The position numbers were made by a program, and so were the translations under genes. Under the pieces are notes generated by a model. That model was not told where the DNA came from, made no database searches, and worked only from the letters and a program-made list of their open reading frames with translations. Source: Bacteroidota bacterium (lineage in GTDB: Bacteria; Bacteroidota; Bacteroidia; AKYH767-A; OLB10). Taken from it: a DNA stretch of 64,000 nucleotides. Positions 1-11,505 of this stretch are shown here, in pieces; within the stretch, counting starts at the first letter, position 1; each line of letters starts with the position of its first letter. The DNA lies in contig JADKIC010000012.1 in assembly GCA_016721435.1 (NCBI GenBank), forward strand, positions 84,023 to 148,022, read 5' to 3'.

Positions 1-742
1 ATAGGGAGGATCCACTCTGAACAGCTGCACAATCAGATGATCATTGCCCTCATCCCTACCTGCCAGACCAACATATTTAAATGCTGTACTTTCACCGGCG
101 TGGCGGTAAATCGTTTTCATTTCGGTGGCAATCAGATCGCCCTTTCGGGTAAAGGAAAGAAAGCTCTCGGCAAATGCCTACATCGGTACGTTCATAAATT
201 CTCCAGACCACATTTATCCAGGACTGAGGAAAGCGATCCGCACGTAAAAGTGTACGGTGCCGGTTCATTAACGCTACTGTTTCATCGATGGGTTTCCCGA
301 CCTCAGTTCTTAATTTTCTATCCGCAAATAAGTCGAGCAACTCGATCTCTAATTGCTTGTACCCTGCGAGTCTTTCATTCAATTTATGACCTCTAAAAAT
401 ACGAATCAACCCCATCAAAACTCTCTCTGAAATTTTCACTTTCTCTTTTCCATCCTTCCATTTCAACCGCACCCGATCCTTCATCAATTCCGGACGCAAC
501 TGGAGGTAAAATTCATACATCTCTCCACCCTTGACATTATCGTCCAGGTCGGCCTCTATCGTCATCCAGCGCACCACTTCAGTAGTATAAGAATGTCGGG
601 CTAAACACGGAATCTCAACACCACCAATATTATACAAGTCAATCTTATTAGAAAACCCTGCACTTTGATATAAATACAACATCATTTCCTGATAAAAGGG
701 TTGTAATTTATTGCGGGCGATTAATCGGGTTAGAATTGGCAT
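1..742 (-). CDS. unrecognised protein, partial at window start, one frameshift
   Basis: I do not recognise this family. The first 190 or so residues read cleanly from the ATG at 742, with a basic, helix-rich composition, no signal peptide and no obvious membrane segment. Near position 180 the frame changes: the neighbouring frame continues with residues reading ESFLSFTRKGDLIATE and then runs without a stop to base 1, so the gene is shifted once and its C-terminus lies outside the window. It is divergent from the coupling-protein gene at 942 across an AT-rich 199-base gap, so a shared mobile-element origin is possible but unproven. The existence of a gene is fairly sure; its function is open. 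Confidence 0.6.
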
Positions 743-941
743 TTTTTTCTGTTTTAATTATACTTCTAAATTAGATATTTATTCTTGATATATTTATATA
801 AAACATAATTTAAAATGCATTTTTATTGATAAAAATCAACAATAGATTAAAACCATCCAATTTAAACAAACAAATATTTTTCAATTGTAAATAGAAATAT
901 GAATACCAAGTTCTTCTCTTTGGGTAAAAGTCCAACGAACC

Positions 942-2240
942 ATGAAGAAAAACAAACTCAACGACATCCTGCTATCAGAGCAATTCATTCGCTCCATGCA
1001 ATTACAAAAAGTCATCGGCTTCCACAGCAATAGCTTAAACCCCAAGCTGAACGAGAACGACTTTGAAGTGCTTGTGTACAATGAAGACAAGCACCTGATC
1101 ACCTTTGCCAGTACCGGCAGTGGTAAAAGCAGATCGGCCATAATCCCCAACCTCCTGATCTATGATGGGCCCACGGTAGTTTTTGATCCTAAGGGCGAGT
1201 TGTTTTCGATCACTGCCAGGGCCAGACTGGAGATGGGTCATGAAGTCGTGCTCATCGACCCTTTCAATACGGTGAAAACCAACCGGAAAAAGCATAGTCT
1301 AAACCTCTTCGACACATTAAAATTCTCTGATGACCCATTTCTTGAATGCCAGACGCTGGCGTATAATTTATCGGGAAAAGGATTCAGCAATGATCCGTAT
1401 TGGGATGAGAGTGCAAGATCCATTTTGGCTGCCATCATTGGATACATCTGGTTTAAACATAAAGAAGAGGAAAGGAACATGAAGGCGGTAACCAAGTTCA
1501 TCTACTGTGAAGACCTTGCCTATAAAATCGCAGTCATTCTGGACACTGAGAAGGAACTTCCTGAAGCAGTTGCTGACGGTTTTAAATCCTATCTGCAGAT
1601 ACCCGGTGATAAAACGAGGCCGTGTGTTGACAGCACCTTATATTCCTACATGCATATCTTCAACAGTACCGGAATCCTAAAATCGCTGGACACTACTTCC
1701 TTCGATTTGAACGATTTCATCAAAGGAAAACCGCTGGACATCTACATTGCATTTCCTGTTGATAAACTGCGTTCCCATTCACGGCTCTTTTTACAATGGA
1801 TATTACTCCTGATCAGTGCAACGCTCACGCGGAAAAGCATCCCGAAAAACAATACACTATTCATTCTGGATGAAGCAGCTGCGTTAGGTGAAAATGAATA
1901 TATCGCCAACTTCATCACCCAATGCAGAGGTTATGGGGTAAGAATGTGGACGTTCTGGCAGGACCTGCAACAGCTCACGCGCTATTATAAGAACGATTAT
2001 AAGTCGATTATTAACAATTGCGGAGTGATTCAGGTATTCGGCATCCTCACATATAATGCAGCTCACGAATTGTTCTTACTTACCAATATCAAACCCGAAA
2101 TCATCCGGAACATATCACCCGGAAATCAAATCGTACTTATGGAGAACAGGGAGTATATTAATATCAGCCGACCTGACTATTTACTCAACATCATGTTTGA
2201 AGGAAAATACGATCCCAATCCTTACCACAAAGGAAAATAA
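942..2240 (+). CDS. VirD4/TraG-type conjugative coupling ATPase, soluble form
   Basis: A P-loop ATPase of the T4SS coupling protein family (VirD4/TraG/TraD), which delivers relaxase-bound DNA to a secretion channel. Visible: Walker A ASTGSGKS at residues 56-63 followed by a serine and AIIPNLL, the family motif VFDPKGE near 80-86, DPYWDESAR at 151-159, an inserted helical segment of about residues 165-260 (all-alpha domain position), and Walker B TLFILDEAAALGE near 305-317 followed by a QCRGYGVRMWTFWQDLQQL segment split here as QCRGYG and WQDLQQL. At 432 residues it is shorter than usual (about 600), because it lacks the N-terminal membrane segments. No relaxase, VirB4 or other transfer gene is in the window, so it may be a remnant or an orphan with another role. 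Confidence 0.85.
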   Translation: MKKNKLNDILLSEQFIRSMQLQKVIGFHSNSLNPKLNENDFEVLVYNEDKHLITFASTGSGKSRSAIIPNLLIYDGPTVVFDPKGELFSITARARLEMGHEVVLIDPFNTVKTNRKKHSLNLFDTLKFSDDPFLECQTLAYNLSGKGFSNDPYWDESARSILAAIIGYIWFKHKEEERNMKAVTKFIYCEDLAYKIAVILDTEKELPEAVADGFKSYLQIPGDKTRPCVDSTLYSYMHIFNSTGILKSLDTTSFDLNDFIKGKPLDIYIAFPVDKLRSHSRLFLQWILLLISATLTRKSIPKNNTLFILDEAAALGENEYIANFITQCRGYGVRMWTFWQDLQQLTRYYKNDYKSIINNCGVIQVFGILTYNAAHELFLLTNIKPEIIRNISPGNQIVLMENREYINISRPDYLLNIMFEGKYDPNPYHKGK

Positions 2241-2266
2241 GACTTACTACTAACCACTTTAAAGAC

Positions 2267-2310
2267 AGCGCCTGTTCCACTTACATCATGTGAATGGCAC
2301 AGGCGCTTTT
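2267..2310 (+). terminator. rho-independent terminator after the coupling-protein gene
   Basis: A 9-bp perfect stem, AGCGCCTGT (2267-2275) pairing with ACAGGCGCT (2299-2307), with a loop of about 23 bases and a short T-run at 2307-2310. It lies 27 bases after the stop codon of the coupling ATPase. The U-tract is short, so strength is uncertain. Confidence 0.6.
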
Positions 2311-2510
2311 CATTAAATACAGACGAGACGAGTGCAGAAAGGAATCCCAAAAGCAACGATTTCCTTCCGGCTTTGCTCCCTATTCTTTATCAGGAACACC
2401 CTTCAAATAAAGATTGGGGAATAAGGGTTTCATTAACTTAAAAAATTATTTTTACACGGATATATCAATCCATTTACAATTCCGTTATCCCAGCAAACCT
2501 AAACCAACTT

Positions 2511-5500
2511 ATGAAACGCTTATTTCTTGTATCCGGCACTTGCCTGATCCTGTTTATCATTTCCTGCTCTCCCGGAAACCGTGTAACTCTGGTGGATTCT
2601 AACCTCAGTGACACCCTTGACATTTTTCAAAACCTTGTATTTGATTTCAGCCATGATCTTGCACCGGATAGTGTACTGGGCATTTGGGATTCGACCGCCT
2701 ATGTGGGCATCGAACCTGCGGTAAAGGGAGTCTTTAAATGGAGTTCTTCAAAGCAATTGGTTTTTAGTCCGGCGGCGGGATTTAAACCGGCTACCAACTA
2801 TAAAATCAACTTAAGTACCGCTCTGCTTAAATATTCTTCCGGAACGTTAAATCTCGAAGCGCAGGAAATCGGTTTTAGCACGGGTGCACTCCAAATAAAA
2901 GGAATCCAAACCTGGTGGACACTTTCACCGGGATCTACAGATAAACTAACATTAAATGCCACATTGCATTTTAATTATGATATAGACCCATCTTCACTGG
3001 CTCAACTTTAAGTGCTGAGATTAACGGGAAGAGTGCAGTTGTTGCAGTGGGCGATCAGCCGGTCTCCAAAAGTTTGCAGATCCGTACAGAGGGAATTGAA
3101 CGCAGTGAAGCCTTAAATGGTCAGATTATCATCAGTATCAATAAAGGGCTCAAGTGTACTGAATGTACCGAAGTCGCTCCTCTGCTAACTTACAGTGCAC
3201 CGATAAATCCTGTATCCTCTTTAGAAATTACAAGTACAGAAACAGATTTTGAAAATGGAGAAGGAGTAATCCGGCTTTATACCAACCAGCCGGTTATTGC
3301 GACTGATCTTGAAAAACTGATTACAGTAGAACCATCTCCGGTGTTTAGGGTGGAGACGATGGAATCCGGGATTCTCCTACGCGGCGGTTTTTCTGCAGGC
3401 TCCTCCTACTCCATTACCATCAACAAAAATTTACAAGGCTTGCTGGGTGGCACATTTGGTAATGACTACTACAGTGATATTTCGTTCGGGGAGCAGGAGC
3501 CGGGGATTGGTTTTGTGAATACCAAGGGGATGTACCTGACCTCGAAAGGGAGTCGGAAAATTGCTTTGCAAATAGTCAATATTCCAAAAATAAAAGTTTC
3601 CATTTATAAAATTTATGAAAACAACATTCTGGCTTTCATGAACAACAATAGATATGAAGACTGGCAAGGAGATGAAAATGGCTATAGTTACGTCTACAAT
3701 GATTATGAGCCGGAACGGTATGGCAATAAGATCATGGACCAGGAGTACGAAGTAAAGGATATGCCCCGACAAAACGGTCAGAGTTTACTGAGCCTGAATT
3801 TTGATGATGAGCTTCCCTTCAAAGGTATTTATATGATCAGTGCACGATCCTCTGAAAACAACTGGATTAAAGCCACGAAATTGGTTTCCGTATCTGACAT
3901 CGGATTAATTGCCCGAACAGGAACGGATCAAATCATCGTTTTCGCCAATTCGGTGAAGGAAGCCACACCACTTCAGCATTTGAATGTAAACATCATCAGT
4001 TCCAACAACCAGGTACTCTTTTCCGGAAAGACTAACGGCGAAGGGATGGTGAAATTTACCGGACTCCAGGAACGTTTTAGACAATTTAAGCCGGCATTGA
4101 TTACGGCAAAGAGCGGGAACGATTACAACTACATGCTTTTATCGGACACACGTGTTGAAACCAGTCGATTTGAAACCGGTGGCTACCGCGAAAACGATAA
4201 TGGATACATGGCCTTCATCTATGGAGATAGAGAAATATATCGTCCGGGAGAAACTATGAATTTCAATGCCGTGGTTCGAAACCGCGATTGGAAAGCGATG
4301 AAAAATATGCCTGTGAAATTTAAGCTGGTCTTGCCGAATGGAAGAGAATTCAGTACACAAGGCAAAACACTCAACGCACAAGGAGCCTCCACCCAGGATT
4401 TTAAACTTCCTGCCGGAACAGTTACAGGAACGTATACCCTTGAGCTCTATGCTGCCAATGACATTTTACTCAGCAGTAAAGCCATCAGTGTAGAAGAATT
4501 TATGCCGGATCGTATCAGTGTAAAAGCAACAACCAATAAAGCGCTTTATACTATTGGCGACTCCGTAAAATTGTCGGCAATGGCGAACAACCTCTTCGGC
4601 ACGGCTGCAGCAGGGCGCAACTATGAGATACAATTCAATTTGAGCAAAACTTATTTTCAACCGAAGGGTTATGAAGGATTCAATTTTGGCATCAGAGGAA
4701 TTGATCATATTAACTTCCCAGCAGTATTTAAACAAGGCAAGACAGGAAATGACGGTAGTATAGCAGAATCCCTCTATCTTGATCCCATGTATCGGGAAAC
4801 CGGAAAACTACAGGGTAAAGCATTTGTAACAGTATTTGATGAAACCGGGCGGCCCGTGAATCGCGTAGCTGCCTTTGACGTAGAAACGCAATCCGTTTAT
4901 TATGGATCCAGAACCAGTGAATACTATGCCGGTGTCGGGCAATCGCTTACAATTAGGTTTGATCGCCTTGAACAATAAAGGACAAGCCGTTACCTCCACA
5001 GCAAGAATCCGAATTATAAAAATCAATTATCACAATGTTTTACAACGCGACTACGGCAACCGGCTCTATTATGTGTCACAAAGAGAGGAAAAGGTACTTC
5101 AGGACCGGCAGGTGAATATTGGTAAAAGTGAGTTAGTGATCCCATTTACTCCGAATGAATCCGGAGAATATGTGATGCGGGTAAGTGCACCGGGATCAGA
5201 CCGGTTTATACAACAGGATTTCTACGCCTATGGATGGGGCTTCACCGGAAGCAATTCGTTTGCTGTGAATACAGAGGGCACCATTGACATCGGCAGTGAT
5301 AAAGAAAGTTATAGTCCGGGTGAAAATGCACGATTTCTTTTTAAAACACCCTTCAACGGCAAGCTACTCATCACGGTGGAGCAAAATGAAGTACTGAAGT
5401 ATTATTATATAAACACGGATAAAAAGGCCGCAGAACTGGTTCTCCCTATTACTAAGGACTTACTTCCAAACGTCTATATAACGGCCACGCTGTTCCGAAA

Positions 5501-7789
5501 AGCCGATGATGGATCTATTCCACTTACGGTTGCTCATGGTGTCATTCCGGTTATGGTAGAAGAAAAAAACAATAAAATCCCATTGACCATTACCGCTGCT
5601 GAGAAGTCCCGTTCCAACACCAAACAAGTCATCCAGGTTAAAACCACGCCCGGAAAAAATGTGGAGCTAACGATTGCAGTTGTTGACGAGGGTATCCTGC
5701 AACTGCGCAATTCAAAAACGCCTGATCCCTATGAATATTTTTATCAAAAGCGATCGCTGGCGGTGGAATCTTACAACCTCTACCCTTATTTACTACCCGA
5801 TATCAAACAGCGTAGGTCCAGCAGCGGTGGTGACGGCTATGATCTGGCAAAAAGAGTAAATCCCATCACCAATAAAAGGGTCAAACTGGTTTCTGCATGG
5901 AGTGGGATCTTAAAAACCAATGCTTCGGGTATTGCCTCACACCATGGACATCCCTTCCTTTAGCGGGGATCTACGGGTGATGGCTGTTGCTTATCAGGAC
6001 AATGCATTTGGTAGTGCTGAAGCACATATTAAAGTTGCTGACCCTATCGTTATCAGCAGTGCGCTTCCGCGATTTACAAGTCCGGGAGATACGGTGTATG
6101 TACCGGTAACCTTCAGCAATACCACCAAGCAATTGATTACTGCTACACTTCAACCGGAAACTGAGGGGCAAATTAAAATTGTAAATACTCCCAACACTTC
6201 CATTCGAGTAGAGCCGGGGAAAGAAGAGCGCATCCTCTATAAAGTTGTGGCCGGGGCAATGAGTGGCACCGGAAGTTTTACGATGAAGGTGAAAAACGGG
6301 AATGAAAGTTATCGTGACAAGACGGAAATTACAATTCGTCCACCGGCGAGCTTGCAAAAACAAAACGGAAGTGGCAGTATAAAAGGAGGAGCGGTAGCAG
6401 AAATAAATATGAAAACCGGATTTATCCCCTCTTCTGCAAGTGCTGAACTCTACATCAGCAAATCACCGCTGGTCAATTTCGCAGACCACCTCAACTACCT
6501 TTTAGATTATCCTCATGGCTGTGCGGAACAAACCATCAGTACTGCCTTTCCGCAACTATATTTCGCGGATCTCGCAAAAGCCATCTCCAATAAACCGGGC
6601 TATACCATCAATGTACAAACGAATGTACAGGCGGGCATCAGTAAAATTATCAGTTTGCAACATTACAATGGCGGTATTGTCACCTGGCCGGGAAGCAGCA
6701 TGAGTAATAACTGGACCAGCGTGTATGCAGCCCACTTCTTAACGGAAGCTTCTAAAGCGGGTTATCAGGTCAACGCGTCTGCATTGGAGAAGCTGTTAAA
6801 ATTTATTCAAAAAAATATCAAGGAAAAAAACACAGAAGAGATTTGGTATTATGATAGCTCAAACAAAACGGTCATCCGAAAATCTCCGGCGAAAGATATT
6901 TTCTACTCGCTCTACGTTTTAGCTTTAAACAACAAAGCCGACAAGAGCAGTATGAATTATTATAAATCGAAGTTTAAAGAGCTGGCGATTGATTCCAAAT
7001 ACCTGTTGGCCTGTACTTACCTCGCGATTGGTGATCGCAAAACGTACAACGAGTTATTGCCAAAAGCTTTTGAAGGGGAACGCAGTATATCCTCTACCGG
7101 CGGAAGTTTTTACAGTTACATCCGTGACATGGCGATGGCCTTAAACGCCTTGCTTCACTCAGATCCGGACCATCCACAAGTGGGAGAACTCGTCAGAAAT
7201 CTCAGCAAGGAATTGAAAACCCTATAGTTTCGATGGAAAAGATCTGATCATCAGAAAAGGATTAGTAAATGCTAAAGTAAACATTACGACCAACGGCAAT
7301 GGTAACCTCTATTATTTCTGGACCAGCTCCGGTCTTACTTCAGATGGAAGTTTCTTACAGGAAGATAAAATTCTGAAAGTCAGAAAAACATTCTACAGCC
7401 GAACCGGACAAGAAATTACCGGCAATAGTTTCAAACAAAACGATTTGATTGTTGTCAAGATCGCACTCGAAAACAACAGCAGAACCTTCGTCGAAAATGT
7501 TGTGGTCACCGATTTACTCCCCGCAGGATTTGAAATCGAAAATCCAAGAGTAAGCAGCATCCCTGACCTGGACTGGATAAAGAACAATAGTGCTTCTGAA
7601 TATATTGACATGCGCGATGACCGCATTAACATCTACACTTCGATAGGACAACAGCCGCAGTACTATTATTATGTCGTTCGTGCCGTAAGCCCCGGCAACT
7701 ACGTCATGGGTCCTGTCAGTGCTGACGCCATGTACTCCGGAGAATACCATTCTATACATGGTGCGGGTAGGATAATCGTTTCGCAGTAG
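2511..7789 (+). CDS. alpha-2-macroglobulin family lipoprotein with thioester (frameshifted)
   Basis: Bacterial A2M proteins sit in the envelope and trap attacking proteases; they are usually coupled to PBP1C, as here. The N-terminus (MKRLFLV...FIISC) has a lipobox with Cys19, so it is a lipoprotein. MG2-type repeats follow, and the thioester motif GCAEQ lies at 6517-6531, so this is the thioester-containing class. The gene of about 1750 codons is read in five pieces: 2511-3011, about 3000-4978, about 4945-5963, about 5935-7227 and 7226-7789. At each of the first three junctions, joining frames restores continuous sequence (for example DPSS, then STLSAEINGK). At 7215-7226 a stretch seems to be missing as well: family members usually have an NTQE-type segment of several dozen residues before the FDGKDL strand. 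Confidence 0.9.
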
Positions 7790-7792
7790 AAT

Positions 7793-7872
7793 GATATATG
7801 TGGATATAGATGGATATAGATGGATATAGATGGATATACGTTGAAATACGTGGGGGTATGATGGGATACGTT
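7793..7872. repeat. 10-bp tandem repeat, GATATA-type
   Basis: About eight consecutive 10-base units of the form GATATAGATG, degenerating to GATATACGTT, GAAATACGTG and GGGATACGTT, lie immediately after the A2M stop codon. The same 10-bp period and GATATAC core recur in the much longer array at 16301-16420, so this is a dispersed microsatellite-like family. Confidence 0.85.
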
Positions 7873-8015
7873 TAGGTTAATAGGATTGTTTTGCTCCGTC
7901 GCTAAAGCTTTGGAGCACGCGGTTACCGAAGGTGGGGTAATAAAGCCAGTTCCGGATTATATATTGAAATTTTCAGGTTAATATACAGTGAAATATTTTA
8001 ATTAATAATAGTACT

Positions 8016-8249
8016 ATGTGGATCGAAAAAGATAATAAATTAACGAAGACTTTCAAGTTCAAGGATTTTACCGAGGCCTTTGGTTTCATGACGCGTGTTG
8101 CCTTTATTGCAGAAAAGATGAATCATCATCCCGACTGGAGAAATGTGTACAATACCGTTGAAATAAATTTGAACACGCACGATGCCGGAGGGGTCATTAC
8201 TGATCGTGATAAAAATCTGGCGGAGAAGATAGATCAAATTATCGGTTAG
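8016..8249 (+). CDS. 4a-hydroxytetrahydrobiopterin dehydratase (pterin carbinolamine dehydratase)
   Basis: A 77-residue protein of the PCD/DCoH family (PhhB-like), which dehydrates 4a-hydroxytetrahydrobiopterin to regenerate the cofactor of aromatic amino acid hydroxylases. The family signature is present: EKMNHHPDW at about residues 34-42, followed by NTVEINLNTHD and a C-terminal TDRD..LAEKID segment. It is slightly shorter than usual (90-110) because the N-terminal strand is short; the ATG at 8016 is the only good start. It ends 13 bases before pbpC, so the two may be cotranscribed, but no functional link is evident. No hydroxylase gene is in the window. Confidence 0.88.
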   Translation: MWIEKDNKLTKTFKFKDFTEAFGFMTRVAFIAEKMNHHPDWRNVYNTVEINLNTHDAGGVITDRDKNLAEKIDQIIG

Positions 8250-8262
8250 TGAGCGGCAATAC

Positions 8263-10433
8263 ATGAAAGCAACTGTTCAGCGAATTTTGTTTTTCATGTT
8301 ACTCGTTGCGTTCGTATTCGGCATTCTGGATATCACCTTTTCCTTCACTCCGCAGCCTTCATGGTCGAAGGTGGTGTATGACCGAAAGGGAAAAGTGCTC
8401 AATGTATTTTTGAGTGCAGATGATAAATGGAGAATGGCTTGTACGCCGGAATCAGTAGATCGCTTGCTGCTGGAAACATTGATTCGTAAGGAAGACCGGT
8501 TCTTTTATTATCATCCGGGATTCAATCCGATGGCTATTGTGAGGGCAGGGTTTAATAATGTCATCAAAGGACAACGGACTTCGGGAGCTTCTACTATTAC
8601 CATGCAAGTGGGCCCTATGGCGGAAATATTGAAGGTGTGAAGGCGGCATCTCTCATTTATTACGGTAAGGCACCGGCGTTATTGAGTCCTGCGGAGGCGG
8701 TGACATTGACCATCATCCCCAACCGACCTTCGTCACTGCGGCCCGGCAACGGAAATGCGCTTCTTTTCAGTGAACGAAACCGCTGGCTGAAGAAATTGAA
8801 TACCGAAGGTGTCATTCATCAAAGTGATCTGGAAGAAGCCATGACGGAACCTATCGAGATGCATCGTCGTCCGTTGCCCTTCATAGCACCCCATCTTTCC
8901 AGAAGACTCACTGCTGAAATTTCTGATCATGAAATTCACAGTACTCTTGATGCGGATATGCAGGAGAAAATCTCTCAGCTCTGCTATAACCATCTCAAAC
9001 GATTGCAAAATATCGGCATCGCCAACGGGGCGGTATTGGTCATCGATAATTTACAACATACTGTACTTGCTTACGCCGGAAGTCAGGATTATTCCGATCC
9101 CTATTATTCGGGACAGGTAGACGGCATAAAAGCGATTCGTTCTCCGGGCAGTACTTTGAAACCATTGGCTTATGCACTTGCATTCGACCGTGGATTAATC
9201 ACCCCAAAAACCATGTTGGCCGATGTCCCTGTGAATTACGATGGGTTTAGTCCGGAGAATTTTGACATGCGTTTCCATGGTTTAATCAGTGCAGAAGATG
9301 CATTATCGGCATCATTGAACATTCCGGCGGTGCATCTGCTGGAAAAGATCGGCATTCCTGATTTCCGGGAAAATTATTGGAAGCAGGCTGCCGATCATTT
9401 GCCAAACAACATCAGTTGGGTTTGTCCACTATACTCGGAGGCTGCGGCATGACGCTGGAAGAACTCTGTGGCCTATATGCAGCGTTCGCCAACAATGGTT
9501 CGTATCTCCCTATCCGTTATAACCAAGCTCATCTCAGGAAAAAAAGACTCCGTACAAATCATCAGTACATCTGCCGCCTATCTCCTGAGCAGTATTCTCA
9601 CCAAAATGAACAGGAGCGACTTACCCAATCTCTTTGAAAACAGTTTGCATATTCCGAAAGTAGCCTGGAAAACGGGTACTTCCTACGGTCGCAGGGATGG
9701 ATGGAGCATTGGTTATAATAAGCGATATACGGTTGGGGTCTGGATAGGAAACTTCGATGGAAAAGGAATTCCTGAGCTAACAGGTGCGGATATGGCCACT
9801 CCACTCCTCTTCCAGGTTTTTAACAGTATTGATTACAATGGAACAGGAAACTGGTATCAACCCGGCGCGGATTTAGACCTCCGGTATGTTTGTCCGCAGA
9901 GTGGATGTGTTCCCGGTGAACGCTGTACGGAAAAAGTCATTGATTATTTTCTTCCCGGGATGAGCAGCACTGCCACCTGCACGCATCTTACCGCTTATGC
10001 TGTCGATCAACAGGAAACCATCAGCTATTGTACAGCCTGTCTACCTGAAGAGGGCTCTCAGCAAAAAATCTACGAAAACCCTCCGGCTGAAATTCTGAAG
10101 TTCTACAGAGAAAATAATGTTCCCGTAAAAATACCTCCTCCGCATAATCCGCTTTGCACGCGACTCTTTGAAGGAAGCAAGCCGCGTATCCTTAGTTTAA
10201 TGGAAGGACAGGAATATCTTATCGAAAAAGAAGATCCGCGATCGCTGGAGCTGAGTTGTGCTGTTGCGGCAGATGTGACTACGGTGAGTTGGTTCATCAA
10301 TGATAATTTTTATAAAACGGCTAAAGCAGGCGATAAATATTTTTTTAGTCCGGTAGAAGGAAAAATTAAAATTTCCTGCACCGATGATAAAGGCAGGAAC
10401 AGCGATGTTTCTATTCAGGTTGTTTTTTATTGA
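8263..10433 (+). CDS. pbpC: penicillin-binding protein 1C (frameshifted)
   Basis: Bifunctional class A PBP that polymerises and crosslinks peptidoglycan in the periplasm. It has an N-terminal membrane anchor (residues 8-27). Glycosyltransferase motifs EDRFFYYHPG and GASTITMQ are followed by transpeptidase motifs: SxxK as SPGSTLKPL (near 9148), SASLN (near 9310) and KTGTS (near 9670). The BiPBP-type C-terminal domain is present. The sequence is broken near 8605, 9385 and 9540. At 8605 more than one base is gone: GASTITMQ runs directly into PYGGNIEGVKAAS, whereas PbpC proteins carry about 40-45 residues between these motifs. Its pairing with the A2M lipoprotein upstream mirrors the yfhM-pbpC pair of enterobacteria. 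Confidence 0.9.
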
Positions 10434-10568
10434 ATAACTGAAGGACGGCATTCACAAAAGCACTCGCCGGCAGGAAGTATTTTTTACTCAACTACATCCC
10501 GGACAAATCAAATAAAACCTCCGGCATAAATTAGCACTCGTTATTCAAATTTTTCAACCCTATCGAAG

Positions 10569-10598
10569 AAAAAAACAAAACCCCTTGTTGAGAAGGGG
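10569..10598 (-). terminator. rho-independent terminator of the DUF2795 gene
   Basis: On the minus strand, the stem CCCCTT/AAGGGG (10581-10598) with a 6-base loop is followed by TTTTGTTTTTTT at 10569-10580. It lies 16 bases after the stop codon of the DUF2795 gene, in the right orientation. Confidence 0.8.
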
Positions 10599-10614
10599 TC
10601 TTATGCTGAAGTAG

Positions 10615-10836
10615 TTAATATTCGTCTTCATTAAAGAAGAAGTCATCTTTTGTAGGATAATCCGGCCAGATTTCCTCGATGTTCTCGTAGGGTTCACCTT
10701 CATCTTCCAATTCCTGAAGATTTTCGATCACTTCCATCGGAGCACCTGAACGAATAGCATAATCGATTAATTCATCCTTCGTTGCCGGCCATGGGGCATC
10801 TTCAAGGTGTTGTGCAAGTTCGAGGGTCCAGTACAT
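10615..10836 (-). CDS. DUF2795 domain protein
   Basis: A 73-residue acidic protein that is almost invariant across Bacteroidota. The characteristic segments WPATKDELIDYAIRSGAP and EIWPDYPTKDDFFFNEDEY are present. The function is unknown; the composition (about a quarter Asp/Glu) and lack of signal or membrane segments point to a small cytoplasmic factor. It is monocistronic, with its own promoter (10902-10935) and terminator (10569-10598), which suggests independent and probably strong expression. Confidence 0.9.
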   Translation of the reverse strand: MYWTLELAQHLEDAPWPATKDELIDYAIRSGAPMEVIENLQELEDEGEPYENIEEIWPDYPTKDDFFFNEDEY

Positions 10837-10901
10837 ATTTGAAATTTAATTGCTGTTTACGATTAGTGAGAAGAATAGTTTAAATCCTCAAGGAGGGGGC
10901 G

Positions 10902-10935
10902 CAAAAATAATAAAATGAAATACTAATAAACCAAA
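10902..10935 (-). promoter_or_regulatory. Bacteroidota-type promoter for the DUF2795 gene
   Basis: On the minus strand, TTTG at 10932-10935 and TATTTTTG at 10902-10909 match the -33 (TTTG) and -7 (TAnnTTTG) elements with a 22-base spacer. It lies about 65 bases upstream of the start codon of the DUF2795 gene. Confidence 0.6.
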
Positions 10936-10954
10936 TATTTTTATGATGTTTTTT

Positions 10955-11503
10955 TCACACTTTCGGCATCCAGGGGCTTTCGGCGGCATTATTCCGATTC
11001 GCCAGGAAGCGGCTGAGGACAAATAAATAATCGGAAAGCCGGTTGAGATAGACTCCAATGACTTCATTTATAGCTGTTTCCTCATTAAGGTGAGTCACTA
11101 AGCGTTCACAGCGGCGACAAACACAACGGGCAATATGGGTAAAAGAAACGACGGGATGACCTCCCGGAAGCACAAAAGATTTTAACTCCGGAAGTTCATA
11201 CTCCATCAAATCGATCTCTTTTTCGAGAAGTTGCACGTCGTTATTCGTGATTTCGGGCAATTTCATACGACTTTTTTCAGGATCACTAGCCAGATGAGAG
11301 CCGATGGTAAACAGCCGGTCCTGAATTTCGAGCAGGATGGTGATGCTATGATCGTCCACCGGTTGATCGCGGAGCAGACCGATCCACGAATTGAGTTCAT
11401 CCACTGTGCCATAGGCTTCTATGCGGAGATGATGCTTGGGGACTCTTGTTCCACCAATCAATGAAGTCTGACCTTTATCTCCTGTTTTAGTATAAATTTT
11501 CAT
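10955..11503 (-). CDS. cob(I)yrinic acid a,c-diamide adenosyltransferase, PduO type
   Basis: Transfers the adenosyl group of ATP to cob(I)alamin to form adenosylcobalamin (PduO/MMAB family). The N-terminal ATP-binding signature TKTGDKGQTSLIGG at residues 5-18 is present, followed by the helical bundle with DELNSWIG and the conserved C-terminal segment RCVCRRCERLV near residue 128. The length of 182 residues is normal. It is preceded by the ABC ATPase gene with a 2-base gap, so the two are cotranscribed. No B12-dependent enzyme is nearby. Confidence 0.93.
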   Translation of the reverse strand: MKIYTKTGDKGQTSLIGGTRVPKHHLRIEAYGTVDELNSWIGLLRDQPVDDHSITILLEIQDRLFTIGSHLASDPEKSRMKLPEITNNDVQLLEKEIDLMEYELPELKSFVLPGGHPVVSFTHIARCVCRRCERLVTHLNEETAINEVIGVYLNRLSDYLFVLSRFLANRNNAAESPWMPKV

Positions 11504-11505
11504 GA

